Positions 41,201 to 53,200 of a stretch of DNA of 64,000 nucleotides are shown piece by piece. Each line of letters opens with the position of its first letter. Positions within the stretch are counted from its first letter, which is position 1. Position numbers and translations under genes: made by a program. This DNA is from Wuchereria bancrofti (taxonomy: Eukaryota > Nematoda > Chromadorea > Rhabditida > Onchocercidae): contig SSBO01000008.1 in the NCBI GenBank assembly GCA_005281725.1, positions 1,922,001 to 1,986,000 on the forward strand, in the 5' to 3' direction. The notes under the pieces were generated by a model. The model was not told the DNA's origin. It saw nothing but the letters and a program-made list of their open reading frames with translations, and made no database searches.

Positions 41201-44200
41201 TATATTCGGTTGCACCGATTGTTTTTGCTTCAATCGTACGAATTTTTGCGTGCAAAGTAGTTTTGTATGGCAACAAATTTATGCATCCGATCGTCAGGTA
41301 ATACTAAATTTTATCTTTAAATAGCTGTTTCTTTTTTTTTTTTATTTATTTATTTATTTGTTTAACATTTTAATTTAATAAAATTCTTTTTATATTTTTG
41401 ATGAATCTAGAAATGTAATTTATTTCATGATAGAAATTATTGGTATATGAATTTTGTCCATCAAATTTTTTGATATAAAAAAAAAAAAAAAAAAAACTGT
41501 ACGTGAAAAATTTCAATTTCTATTTTAATTAAGGTAATATTCTCAGAACCATGGAAATATTATATACGTAAACATAATTTGAATGTGCTTAGAGAGAAAC
41601 CATTGATATACAATAGTTATCCAACAGATATTACACCTTTATATTGGTATGTTTAGAAAATATTTTGACTATAAAATGATCCGTTTCTGGATTTATTGCA
41701 CATTTCAAAAATTTCAAATCGGAAAAAAGAATGTTTAAATAGTTTCTTCTTTTTCGAACATGAATTGAAAACCATTACTTCAAATTCATAAAATGTGAAA
41801 AAAAAAAAAAATGGAATGATAGTTAAGTGAAAATTTTTATTTTCTGATTTTTATACTTTATTAAATAAACAAATACGGATTTCAGGCCTCTTCCATCCAG
41901 TTTTCTGGGTGATCGAACAGCATCCTATAATGGATTCATTCGTTTCACAATCAAAAATGATGATAACTATCGTGGTATCACCAATGTAGCACCTGATCCA
42001 CAACATTTCCGCTTCTTTCCACAAATCATTTTGGTTAACTTTGTTTTTTTTTTTTTTTATCTGCTATTTCTCTATTGCTAAAATTCAAGGTGAGAAAAAA
42101 GAGCGAAACGATTTGAATAATTTCAATTAAATTTTGATCTAAAATTCCAATCCTGTAAGTCTTTCTATAAACTGTAATTGATATTAAATTCATTTAATTA
42201 ACAGGTTGGCAATCATCGTATCATTCTGGAACATACACCTGACGAAGTGAATCAATCAGGACGCTACAAAATTCGTTTACATGAAAGTCAATGGCGTTCA
42301 CGTTTAAGTCCTGACGTACCAGTAACACGTAAACAGCTAATGATTGCTTTGCAAAATTTGCAAGGCATCTATATCAGAGCAACATACAACTATCCATCTA
42401 CGTTAATTTTTCCTCAAAATTTCATTTTTATATTTTGAATAGGAAAAAAGACGATAAACAATAACCTTTGCTATATCAACTTTAAGCTATAGCTATTCAT
42501 ACAACAAATAAATAAATAAACAAATAAATAAAAAAATTTCAGTGGTGATACAGCCCTTTGCTATATCAACTTTAAACTATAGCTATTCATACAACAAATA
42601 AATAAATAAACAAATAAACAAATAAATAAAAAAATTTCAGTGGTGATACAGCTTCTATCAATGAAATAAGTATTGATGTAGCAGTTTGGGATAATACAAC
42701 TGATAGTTCAAATTCAGTAGCAATTGGTGTTGAATTATGTGAATGCCCTCAGGGTTATGCTGGTAATTCATGTCAAGATCCAGCTGATGGTTATTGCCGG
42801 AAAAGACAAACTGATTTCCTGAATAGTCCGGATGATTTGGCATTAGTAGGTGTACCACAGCCATGTATATGCAATGGACATTCAACAACATGTGAAGCAG
42901 AAACTTGCAGATGCACTGTAAGGCATGCATCTCATTAAATTATTTATTTAAAAAAACAAAAAAAATGTAATAGTGGTAAATGTATCATAAATGTTTTAAA
43001 ATTTATTAAAGTTAAACTTTCAATTTCTTTATATTTTCACTATGTTTTATCATTTATCACTGCAAAAAACAAAAAGAAAAAAAGAAAAATGCTAATTTTT
43101 TTTTTTTTTTTTTCAGAATTGTGAACATAATACATACGGTGATTATTGTGAACTTTGCAAGCCAGGTTATCACGGAAATGCATTAGTTGGTGGTGCTAAT
43201 GCATGCACGAAATGTGCATGTCCATTACCGGATAATAGTTTTAGTGATACCTGTTTAGCAGTAGGTAATGATAGAGGTTATATATGTGATGCATGTAAAC
43301 CTGGTTATACCGGAATGTACTGTGAAAGTTGTCTAACCGGCTATTATGGTAATCCGAATGTGATCGGTGGTATGTGTAACGAATGCGCTTGTCATCAATA
43401 TGGCTCAATTCATGGAATTTGCAATCAGGTAAACAAACTTTTATCATCATTTATTTCTGTTCTGTTTTTTTTTTTTTTTCGTTTGAAAATAAAATCAGAG
43501 TAGTTTTTTCTCTTTTTTTGTTAATATTTGAAAAATATTTTGTATTTTATGTAATTAAATGATAATTTTGATAATAATTTTTGTTGTAATCTTTAAATTA
43601 TTTTAGGAGACAGGTCAATGTGAATGTCGATCAGGTTTATCCGGTCGTGATTGCTCATTATGCAAAGAACGACATGCATTTGTTAATGGTATATGTACAT
43701 CATGTGATCAAGGCTGTACTCGTGATTTAATGAAAGAAATGGATGGCTTAGAAGAAATTATGAAACAACAAAATTTCACAAATTTAAGACCAATACCATG
43801 GAAGCGTGCTGTTCGAATAAGTAATACAACAAAAAGTAATACTTGTTTTATTTACAACTATTTGCGGTGCTAAGATATAAAAGGTCTAACTTTAACTAAT
43901 TTTAATTTAATTGTCATAAAAGTCATAAATTAATTGTCATAAATTATCATAAAAAGTCTGCTTTTAATCTTTGATCTTTAAAGATACTTTAAATACTTTA
44001 ATACTTTAAAGATAAACCATTTGTTATAAATGAAAATAATTAGCAAATTATTTTATTCCAGGTTTTCATTTAACAGTGGATTCATTACATTTGGAAAATT
44101 TGATCGGTGATGAAACATCTAAAACTGATCTTAACGTTAACGATAACTTCTTAGATGAAGTTAATGGATTGGTTGAGCAGACGAAATTTTTACTGGAACG

Positions 44201-47200
44201 AACTAATAAGTCAAAAAATATCTTACAAAAGAGCATAGATAAAACTGGAAAATTATCTGACAGAGCTCGAGAACAGGATGAAATTCTTCATAAAGTTATC
44301 AGTCAGTTACGGTATTATATCAATTACGGATTTGGAAAACAGGATAGCTCAAAAATTGGTATTTTGATTCAGGAAGCAAATATTTATGTAAATGCAATGA
44401 AGGAGCGTGGAATTTACATTGAGAAACGTTACAATCGTGGAAATACCGATTTCGAGTTAGTTATACTTAAAAATGTCATCCATTTTTTTTTTCTGATTAT
44501 TTAATAATTAATATAATTTTAATAACTATTTCTTCTCATTTATAGGATATTTCAGGAAATTTTATTTTCTAAAAAAAAAAGCTTGTTGCATCATTTAGAA
44601 AGCAATAAAATATTATTATCCTAAATGCATTTATTTGTTACATTTTTGTTTTTTTTTAAAAAATCTCTTCAAATTATTGATTTTTTCATTTTTAAATCTT
44701 TTCCAGTAATTAATATAATTTTAATAACTATTTCTTCTCATTTATAGGATATTACCTGAACAGCGAATTATTTCAGGAAATCTCAAAATTTAATGAAGTT
44801 AATAACGTCACGTATGTTAAATCATACCTCATTCGTTGAGTTACGTAAACAATTGGATGCTTTTGAACAATGGCTACACGATTATCGAGATACAATTTGG
44901 GATAGAGCACGTCAAGATACCGTATCATCCGATAAAATAGCAATTATAGTAGCAAAACGTGTAGATCGATTTAATGACGTAAAAGCGAATATTACGGAAT
45001 TATTAACTAAAGCAACGGATGAATTAAGCGAAGCAGAAAATAAAGTATTAATTGCAAAAACAGAAAAAATTTTGTCTATGTTCGATGATTTCAAGGTCTT
45101 TGCTTATAATTTATTTTAAATCACATTCATCTACTAATATAATTTAACAAAATTCATGGTTGACAATTAACTATCAGTTGAAAAATGTATGGTTGACAAT
45201 TAACTATCAGTTGAAAAATGTATGGTTGACAATTAACTATCAGTTGAAAAATGTATGGTTGACAATTAACTATCAGTTGAAAAATGTATGGTTGACAATT
45301 AACTATCAGTTGAAAAATGTATGGTTGAGAAAATTAAATAGCAGTCCTTTCAGATAATTAATATAATTTTAATAACAGTTGAAGAACTGAACCATTTTAT
45401 CTATTCAAAAAAATTTTTTTAAGCTAATACCATACTTTTCAAAGCTAATACTTTGAAAAGTATTAACTTAAATTCATAACTTTTCGGGTTTTTTTTTTCC
45501 ATTATCAAATACTTAAATAATTGATTTTGATTTCTTTTTTCCATTATCATCATATATTCCGGAACTTTTTGTTTTTAGCTTATCAATGAAACATTACTAC
45601 CGCAAGTAGACGAGGTGACGAGAAAATGTCGCGATGAAGCGGACAAATACGGTCAACTTTTAGATGCATATCGCGAAGAATATGTAGAAAAAAACGAATA
45701 TCACGCAGCGGCACTGGAAGATGAAGCGCAAAAATTGCAAAAGTAAAAAAAAAATGACAATTCTTTGTAGAATTATTTTATTTTATATAAATAACATACG
45801 TTATCATACATTCATGAAGTTCGATTATTTCTTTTTTTTTTAGTTCTTTTGCGGATACAAAGGATGCCGCAGCAGATCCTGTTCGTGCATCCAATGCTTA
45901 TAAGGAAATTTTGGATGCGTTACGGAATGCTAGTGAAGCAACGGAAGGAGCAAAGAAAGCTGCGGAATTTGCGTATATTGACGCCGATGCAAAATCTGAT
46001 ATCTCAATGGTTAATATGGCATTACAGGCCAAGAATCGCAGTATGAATATTAAGGAAGAAGCAGATGAACTTGGCTTAAAAGATTTGGAGAAGGAACGTT
46101 TGACAGCCAATATGACTCTAAATGAACTGAAGGAAACATTGCAAAATTCAATAAAACGAAAAATAGTAATAAGTAAGTTTGAATGTTCCATACTTTTATC
46201 AATTAAAAGAATTAAATAATAAAATCAAAGTAAGTAAAATTTATTTATTAAGGATTTCTACCACAAGTTTTAATTGCCAATTATCAACCTTTTGAGGTAA
46301 CTTATTCGTCAACTTCTATTTTTCCAATTATAATAATTTGTGATTCAGGTGAGCAATATCAATCATTCGATGATCAACACGATCGAATGACCGGATTGAT
46401 TAGTGTGGTTGATGATGCGGAAAAACGTGCCAAAAATGTATATCAAAAAATGCAGGAAATATCTGTTGAAATTGATACAATGAGCGATGCTGTTTCGAAA
46501 CTAAAAGGTTTTGCTGGACAAGGCATCCGGAATGTCACCAATGACGGTAATTTAAACTGTTATATAATTAAAAAAAAACTTTTGTTATAAGAGATTTGAA
46601 GGAAAATGTGTGAAATCGAAGTAAACAAATAACAAATTTGATATCTAAAAGTTGCAGAAATCAATAATCGATTCATTTCTAAATTCTTTAAAAATTATAA
46701 AAACTTTCTTCTAATGCTGTTTCTTATAATAACATTTCAATTTGTGAAAATTGATGAAAAATTAAGACATATACTACGATTCATTAGTTTAAATTCATTT
46801 AACATTCTTATCAAATGTTCAAATCTTAGAATTTTACTTATTACAAGGAATTCGATCACTAACTCTGTGACATTTCAAACTAGCGTAAATGTTACAAATA
46901 ATTGTATGAATTTTAGTACGCAAAGCTAATCAGGGAGCACAGGAAACGATGAAAAAAGTTTTTGAAGTGAAGAAGCAAACAGATGGTGATTCGAAACGAA
47001 TTAATGTTTTGGGTGAACAAATTAAATTATTACAGGAAAAAATTAAAGAAGCACGAGAGAAGGCATCACGTGTAAGTTAAATTTATATTACTATTTTAAA
47101 TGAATATCAATCAGTTCGATATTGTAATCTTTAATGGTAGACACTTATGACAAATATTTTATTTTTCATTATTTTTAACATTTATGCAAATAATATTGGA

Positions 47201-50200
47201 AAATTATTATTTTCAATTTGTTATTTTTTGGTAACTTACTATTTTCAAATATTTATTTTGTTTTATTGTTAACAATTTTTTAAAAATGAACGAAAAAATC
47301 GAAGTAAACAAATAACAAATTTGCAAATTGTTTATTTTGTTACAGATTCAAATTTCGATGAAATCTGATGAAAATGGTAATTGCCGCCGTGCTTTTATCT
47401 CACCCGCACATCTAGCTCCAACTAACTTATTCACCATCAAATATCGTCCTTTGCGGAATGTTCCGGATTCGTTGCTATTCCTGACAAAAACAAAAACTAA
47501 ACGCACTCAGCAATCAGAGTATATCGCAATGGAATTAAGAGATCGACGCATTGTTGTTCATTGGAATATCGGTTCCGGTATACGTATGGCTACTAATACA
47601 CATACTATTAATTATATTGCACCAAGTGATCGTACTGCCTGGTACCATATAGTATTAGAAAGGTAAGGCTGAATATGGCAAATGACAAGTTTGTTCCGCT
47701 TCTCTTCCGCTTCCGCAAACGAATAGAATGAATTGATTATTTTGGCATATATTTCAATAAAGAAAAACTATATTGAGAAATGTAAGCTTAAAAGTAATTT
47801 TCAGATTTGGCAATTCAGTAACACTAACTGTAGCACTTCATCATACAATAAGTGGTGAAGGTGAACGAACGGTTGGTGAACCGACTACCGTTTCGGTAGG
47901 TCAACCGGATGAGGATGACAGTATCATTTTCAATACGGTACATGGTGAAACGCTAATTCAATTTGGTATTGAAGCAAAGCTTTCACAAGATTTGGGTTTA
48001 GCGACTAACAAATTCCTGGGTACCATTGGTGAATTTACTGTTGATGGTGAAACTTTACCGCTTTGGGCGTTTGCAGAAAGTACTAAAGTTTGTGAAGGAG
48101 ATTTTGCTGCACCGGAAGGTCAAGCTACCGGTTACTTTTTCCGGCAAGTTTCCTATTTGAAAATTCATTTAGTGTTAATTGCAGTTACACATGCAATATA
48201 ACATAAACAGTTCTCTAACATAATGAAATAATAATTTCATTATCATAAAAAAAAAAACAATTCAAATCAATCTTTTAGGGATGGTTTTGCACAAATTCAT
48301 CTTCCTTCAACCGAACGGCCAAGTGGTGCGCAAATAACAGTGATCTTATCAGCTTATTCACCTAATGGTCTAATATACTTTCGTGGCAATCAGGAAAATG
48401 GAGATTTTGTCTGTTTGGAACTTCGTGAAGGACATGTCGTTTTCAGGGTACTCTTATTTCTTATCATTTTATCTTTCATTATTCAAAAAATTTATCTCGA
48501 GAATTTGAAGTCAATAACTCAACTGCATTTGTATGATGAGAAATTTCATATGAAATTTATATCAGTGTTACTCATGTGTTATCACTAGGCTTCACTAAAT
48601 TCTGCTTTTGTATTATCAGGCCTTAATTATTATAAGTTGATCAAATTTTATTTAAGTTAATCAAAAAAAAAGAAAATTTTTTTTTTTATACGAGAAAATT
48701 TATGAATGATAATTTAGATCAATCTTGGCGATGATTCTTATGCACTTGTTAAGTCTAAAAAATCATCATATGCTGATGGGCGCTCACATACTATTCGTGT
48801 CATCAGGAACTATGACAAAATACATTTACAGGTTTTTTTTTTTGATTTCTGTAATTCAATTCAAAACAAATACTTGTTCTAAATCAAGTGATAAATAAAA
48901 TGTTGTTGGAATAGCTAAATGATTAATTTTAATCCTTAATCTTGTCAAATTTCATGATAATTCTAGCAAAATAGTAAAAGGATTCAAATTTTCGAAATAT
49001 GTAATTCTTGTAAATCGCATCAAACAAATTTCAGGTCGATGATGAAAGCGATCGTAATTCTGCAACAATACCTGGTGAAAATGCAAGGTTAAATATTAAT
49101 GATGATGATCATTTTGTGGGCGGCATTCCGCCAGGTTTCAATACCACTGCTTTCCGCAATTTCGACATTCATTGGAGTGAATTTTTTGGTTGCATCCAAT
49201 CAGTTCGACCCTCTCAAGTACTTTATTTTATTTTATTTTTTTTGTGAATTAGCTTTCTTCTATTTGCTTATTACTAATGAACTCCAAACTTTTGATCTTT
49301 TATTTTTCGAATTTAAAAGTACCGAAATGAATCTGAGTGTTATCCGGAAAAATGCATAGTGAACTGTAATATTTCCCATAAAATTCCAGTTAATATATGT
49401 ATTAATACTTTAACTATTTTTAATTTTGTCAATATTTTTTGAAGCGATGTAGAAATTCGGATACATTTAAACCTAAACATAAACATTGCATCAATTTCAG
49501 GTTGCGGAATTGGATCTTGACAATCCAATACGTTCACAACGTAAGCTACGTGGATGTACTTTCAGAAATGGCGAAAGATTGGAACCAACTGATAGAGTGG
49601 TTAGCTTCAGTCGTCCAGGTTATTTGGTCATTCAAGGAATTCAACTCAGCAATAATTCCACGTGCGTCAATTTTTGCCAAAATTATTTGTTTACAAATTT
49701 TTTTTTTTGTATATATTAAAACTATTTTTTATATATTTTTTATATTAAAATCATTTTTTTCAAAATATTTTTATATTAAAAAAAGATGATTTAAAATTGA
49801 AATTTTTAACAAATAAACGAACTACTGAGTTAAATATAGCATTAAAAAAAAAATACTACTTTCTAAATTTTTTTAGATTTGCATTTGCATTCCGCACAAA
49901 GACCGCTAATGCTACATTGTTATTCCAGTCGAGCGAACTGGAAACTTTCAGAAGACGTCGAAAAGTTAGCGATTCTTTTGGAACGGTTAGTTTTTGTTCC
50001 TTTTTTTTTTTTTAATCTGTCATTTTGATTTTATTAAAAAAAAAAATTAAACTTAAAATCATTTTGATTGTTTTTATTAAAAAAAATAATTTATATAATT
50101 TTGTCAATATTTTTAACGAAGTTTAGAAATTCATTTCTTTCTTTTTCATTTTTCATTTAAATAAAAAATGATTCCATCAGGGATACCGAAATTCAATTCT

Positions 50201-53200
50201 TTTTTTTTTTTTTTCATTTAAATTAGTAAATGTTGTTATCAGGGATATCGAAATTCAATTCTTTTTTTTTTTCATTTAAATTAGTAAATGTTGTTAATCA
50301 GGGTTATCTGGCATTTTATCTATACCGCGGTTATCTGGTTGTACATCTTGGTACCGATTCATCACAGAAAAGTAAAGTGCTTACATTAAGATCTGAAATG
50401 GCCTACAATGATGGACAACTTCATTCCATCTTTTTCACTCGTTTTGAAACATTGTTAGTTTTTGAAAATATTTATTAACATCAAATTCAAATAGATTAAA
50501 TGAGAGTTCATAGCTTTGCTATGAATGATAAAAAATTTCAACTAGTAGTGTACCACACAGTGTCCGCTATGTCATATAGTTTTGATAACAGAAAGATAAC
50601 GTAATAATGATAAGAGGAAAGAAGAGATAAATGATAACATTGCTATGAATGATAAAAAATTTCAACTAGTAGTGTACCACATAGTATCTGATATGTCATA
50701 TAGTTTTGATAACAGAAAGATAACGTAATAATGATAAGAGGAAAGAAGAGATAAATGATAACATTGCTATGAATGATAAAAAATTTCAACTAGTAGTGTA
50801 CCACATAGTATCTGATATGTCATATAGTTTTGATAACAGAAAGATAACGTAATAATGATAAGAGGAAAGAAGAGAGATAAATGATAACATTCGATGAATG
50901 TCATATGCATGTCACAAATTATCATAGATAAGTGTTAAACTTAGAAAAATGATAAAAGTTAATAAAATGTTTGTTTACGTAGAGTTCGACTTCGAGTTGA
51001 TGATCGAGAGGTAGCATCTGGTACCCTTGGTGAGCAAAATACTATTGGAACTGCTTCATCACAATTATTCATTGGTGGATTTCCAGATGGTATTAAACCA
51101 TCAGCTAATGAAATGCCAATTACTGAATCAATGATTGGATGTGTATCAAATATTTTCATTGATTATCAGTTAGTTTATATTATTTTTTATTTAAAAGAAA
51201 GTGAAATTTCAATGAAAGGATGAGAATTAGATGATAGATGTTATCATTGATAATATCACAATTCTTTTTCTTTATCAAATGATTAAATGCTTCTATTTAT
51301 ATGAGAAACAGTGTACTATTTGGAGTGATCAATGCTAATTTCAATTATATGTGAAATTTACTTTGAATGAGAAAAAAAATAATAATAATATTTGTTTATG
51401 TTTACTTTGCTTTTTTTTTTTGCAACTAAAACTATTTATTACTAATTTTGCAAAATCAATTTTAGACTTGTACCAATTATACCGGAAGCACACGTTGCAT
51501 TAATTGGTACCTGTCCGGTGGAACAAATTTTCTCATTACAAAAATCAGGTAAGAAATTTAATTAACCTTTCATTATATGTTTATAATTAACTCATTGCAT
51601 TGTTTTGTGGATTCTTACTCTGAATTATTCACATATTTTTTATAAATTATTTTAAAATATCACCAAATGCTTTTGGTTGTGAAAAATGAGTTGGAACTAA
51701 TCCATTTCCTATTGAAATAAAAAAAAAAAAAAAAAAAAAAACAAATTATAATATATTACTATGCTTTTTCATATTTTTATAAATTTTTTATCTCTAAAAA
51801 AAGTAACTTAATTAGTGTAATAGAGCTTTTCGTTTGCTTTTGTCGCATTCATACTTAATTAATTTCATCTCAATTACTCTTTTTGCTTCAAATGAAATTA
51901 TTCAATTTTATTGCTATTTCAAATAATTTAAGAATTTATTAAGACTAAAAAAAAAAAAAATCAGACATTAATTAAAATAAACTTAAATTATTTTCATCTT
52001 CACAATATCTAATCTTTATTGCTATTATTTTCATCCGTAGAAATTAATTATTATTATTATTATTATTATTGTTTACACTAAATTTTTGTGTTTGTCATAC
52101 TTTCTGTAGAACGAAGAACAGATGTTGAAGCATTGCAAGCTGACGAACAAAATGCTTTCAATCAAAAAGCATCGAAACTTTCATTGCATCTAACAGAGCC
52201 GACATTGATCAGCAAAACAGAACGTCTCTATGCGGATGGTAATAATAGTGATATTGATATGATAATGATTATCTTTTAGATAATGCATGATGCACTCACT
52301 ATCTATTGTAAACTATTTTTGCATTTTATCACTTTATTTATCTAGCAGAAATCATTGATATATTTAATGATATCAGTGATAGATAAAATAGATAGGGTTA
52401 TCATCGATAACAAAAGATTCAGGAAATTTAATCACTCATTTAAATTCTGTTAGGTAATTTGTTCAAATTGAAATTAGCGGAATATAGATGATGTCGGATA
52501 ATTGCGCACAAAGTCGCTTGATGATTTTCTTAATATAAATAAAAAACGCTTGGTGACTTTTTCTTATGATTCATTTCATCAGATAATGTCAAGTAAGTGT
52601 AAATGTTGTCGCAGAAAATAGGAAATGAAATATCTAACTTCTTCGACAATAGCGCTTCTATGCGGATATGTCTTAATTATTTTGCTTCCTTTACAAATTT
52701 TCATTCTAATTTAGCATTTTTTTTTTTTTTTTCATATAATATTTCATATTATTAACTAAAATAACAAAGCTTTGCGCTCATCTAATTTCAACTAATTTCC
52801 ATTAATGTTTAAAAGTACAAACAGTTATTATTTTATTGCATGAAGAGGAATTGCACATGAAATCCTTTGAGTAAAATTCTTGAAATGCAGGATCAGTGAA
52901 AACAAATCCGGTGAATATCAGAGAAGTTATTAACGATCCGGAAGAGTTTGAATCAAATGATTTGGAACAATCCATAGTAGCAATAGATGCTACAACTCTC
53001 AATGTCATTCCTACTACCGGAAGTTTAATCGAATCTGCGGAAAGAAAAGATGATGATGATGACGATGGCACCACTTATTTTTCAACTTTAACAGATTTTG
53101 GTCCAAAAAAAGTAACTCTTTGACAAATATTTACTGAAAAGGCAAAAACGGAAAGATTTTTTTAAATAGTATTTTCAATACAAAATGACTCATTTAAAAG

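Larger units (their letters stand above)
43700..47075 (+). other. lam-3: Laminin alpha coiled-coil domain (I/II)
   Basis: Exons rich in Leu, Glu, Lys and Asp show heptad-like spacing, for example [78 protein letters not shown] and [20 protein letters not shown]. This part winds with beta and gamma chains. Confidence 0.82.
47345..51545 (+). other. lam-3: Laminin alpha LG1-LG3 domains
   Basis: LG1 includes [40 protein letters not shown] and [22 protein letters not shown]2 includes [30 protein letters not shown] and [10 protein letters not shown]3 includes [49 protein letters not shown] and [13 protein letters not shown]. These are the repeated beta-sandwich receptor-binding modules of alpha chains. 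Confidence 0.87.

Noticed and set aside
45160..45357. 65-residue + strand frame repeating [11 protein letters not shown]
   Set aside because: It is the 33-bp intronic repeat of lam-3 read in frame, with no splice sites that would join it to the laminin frame.
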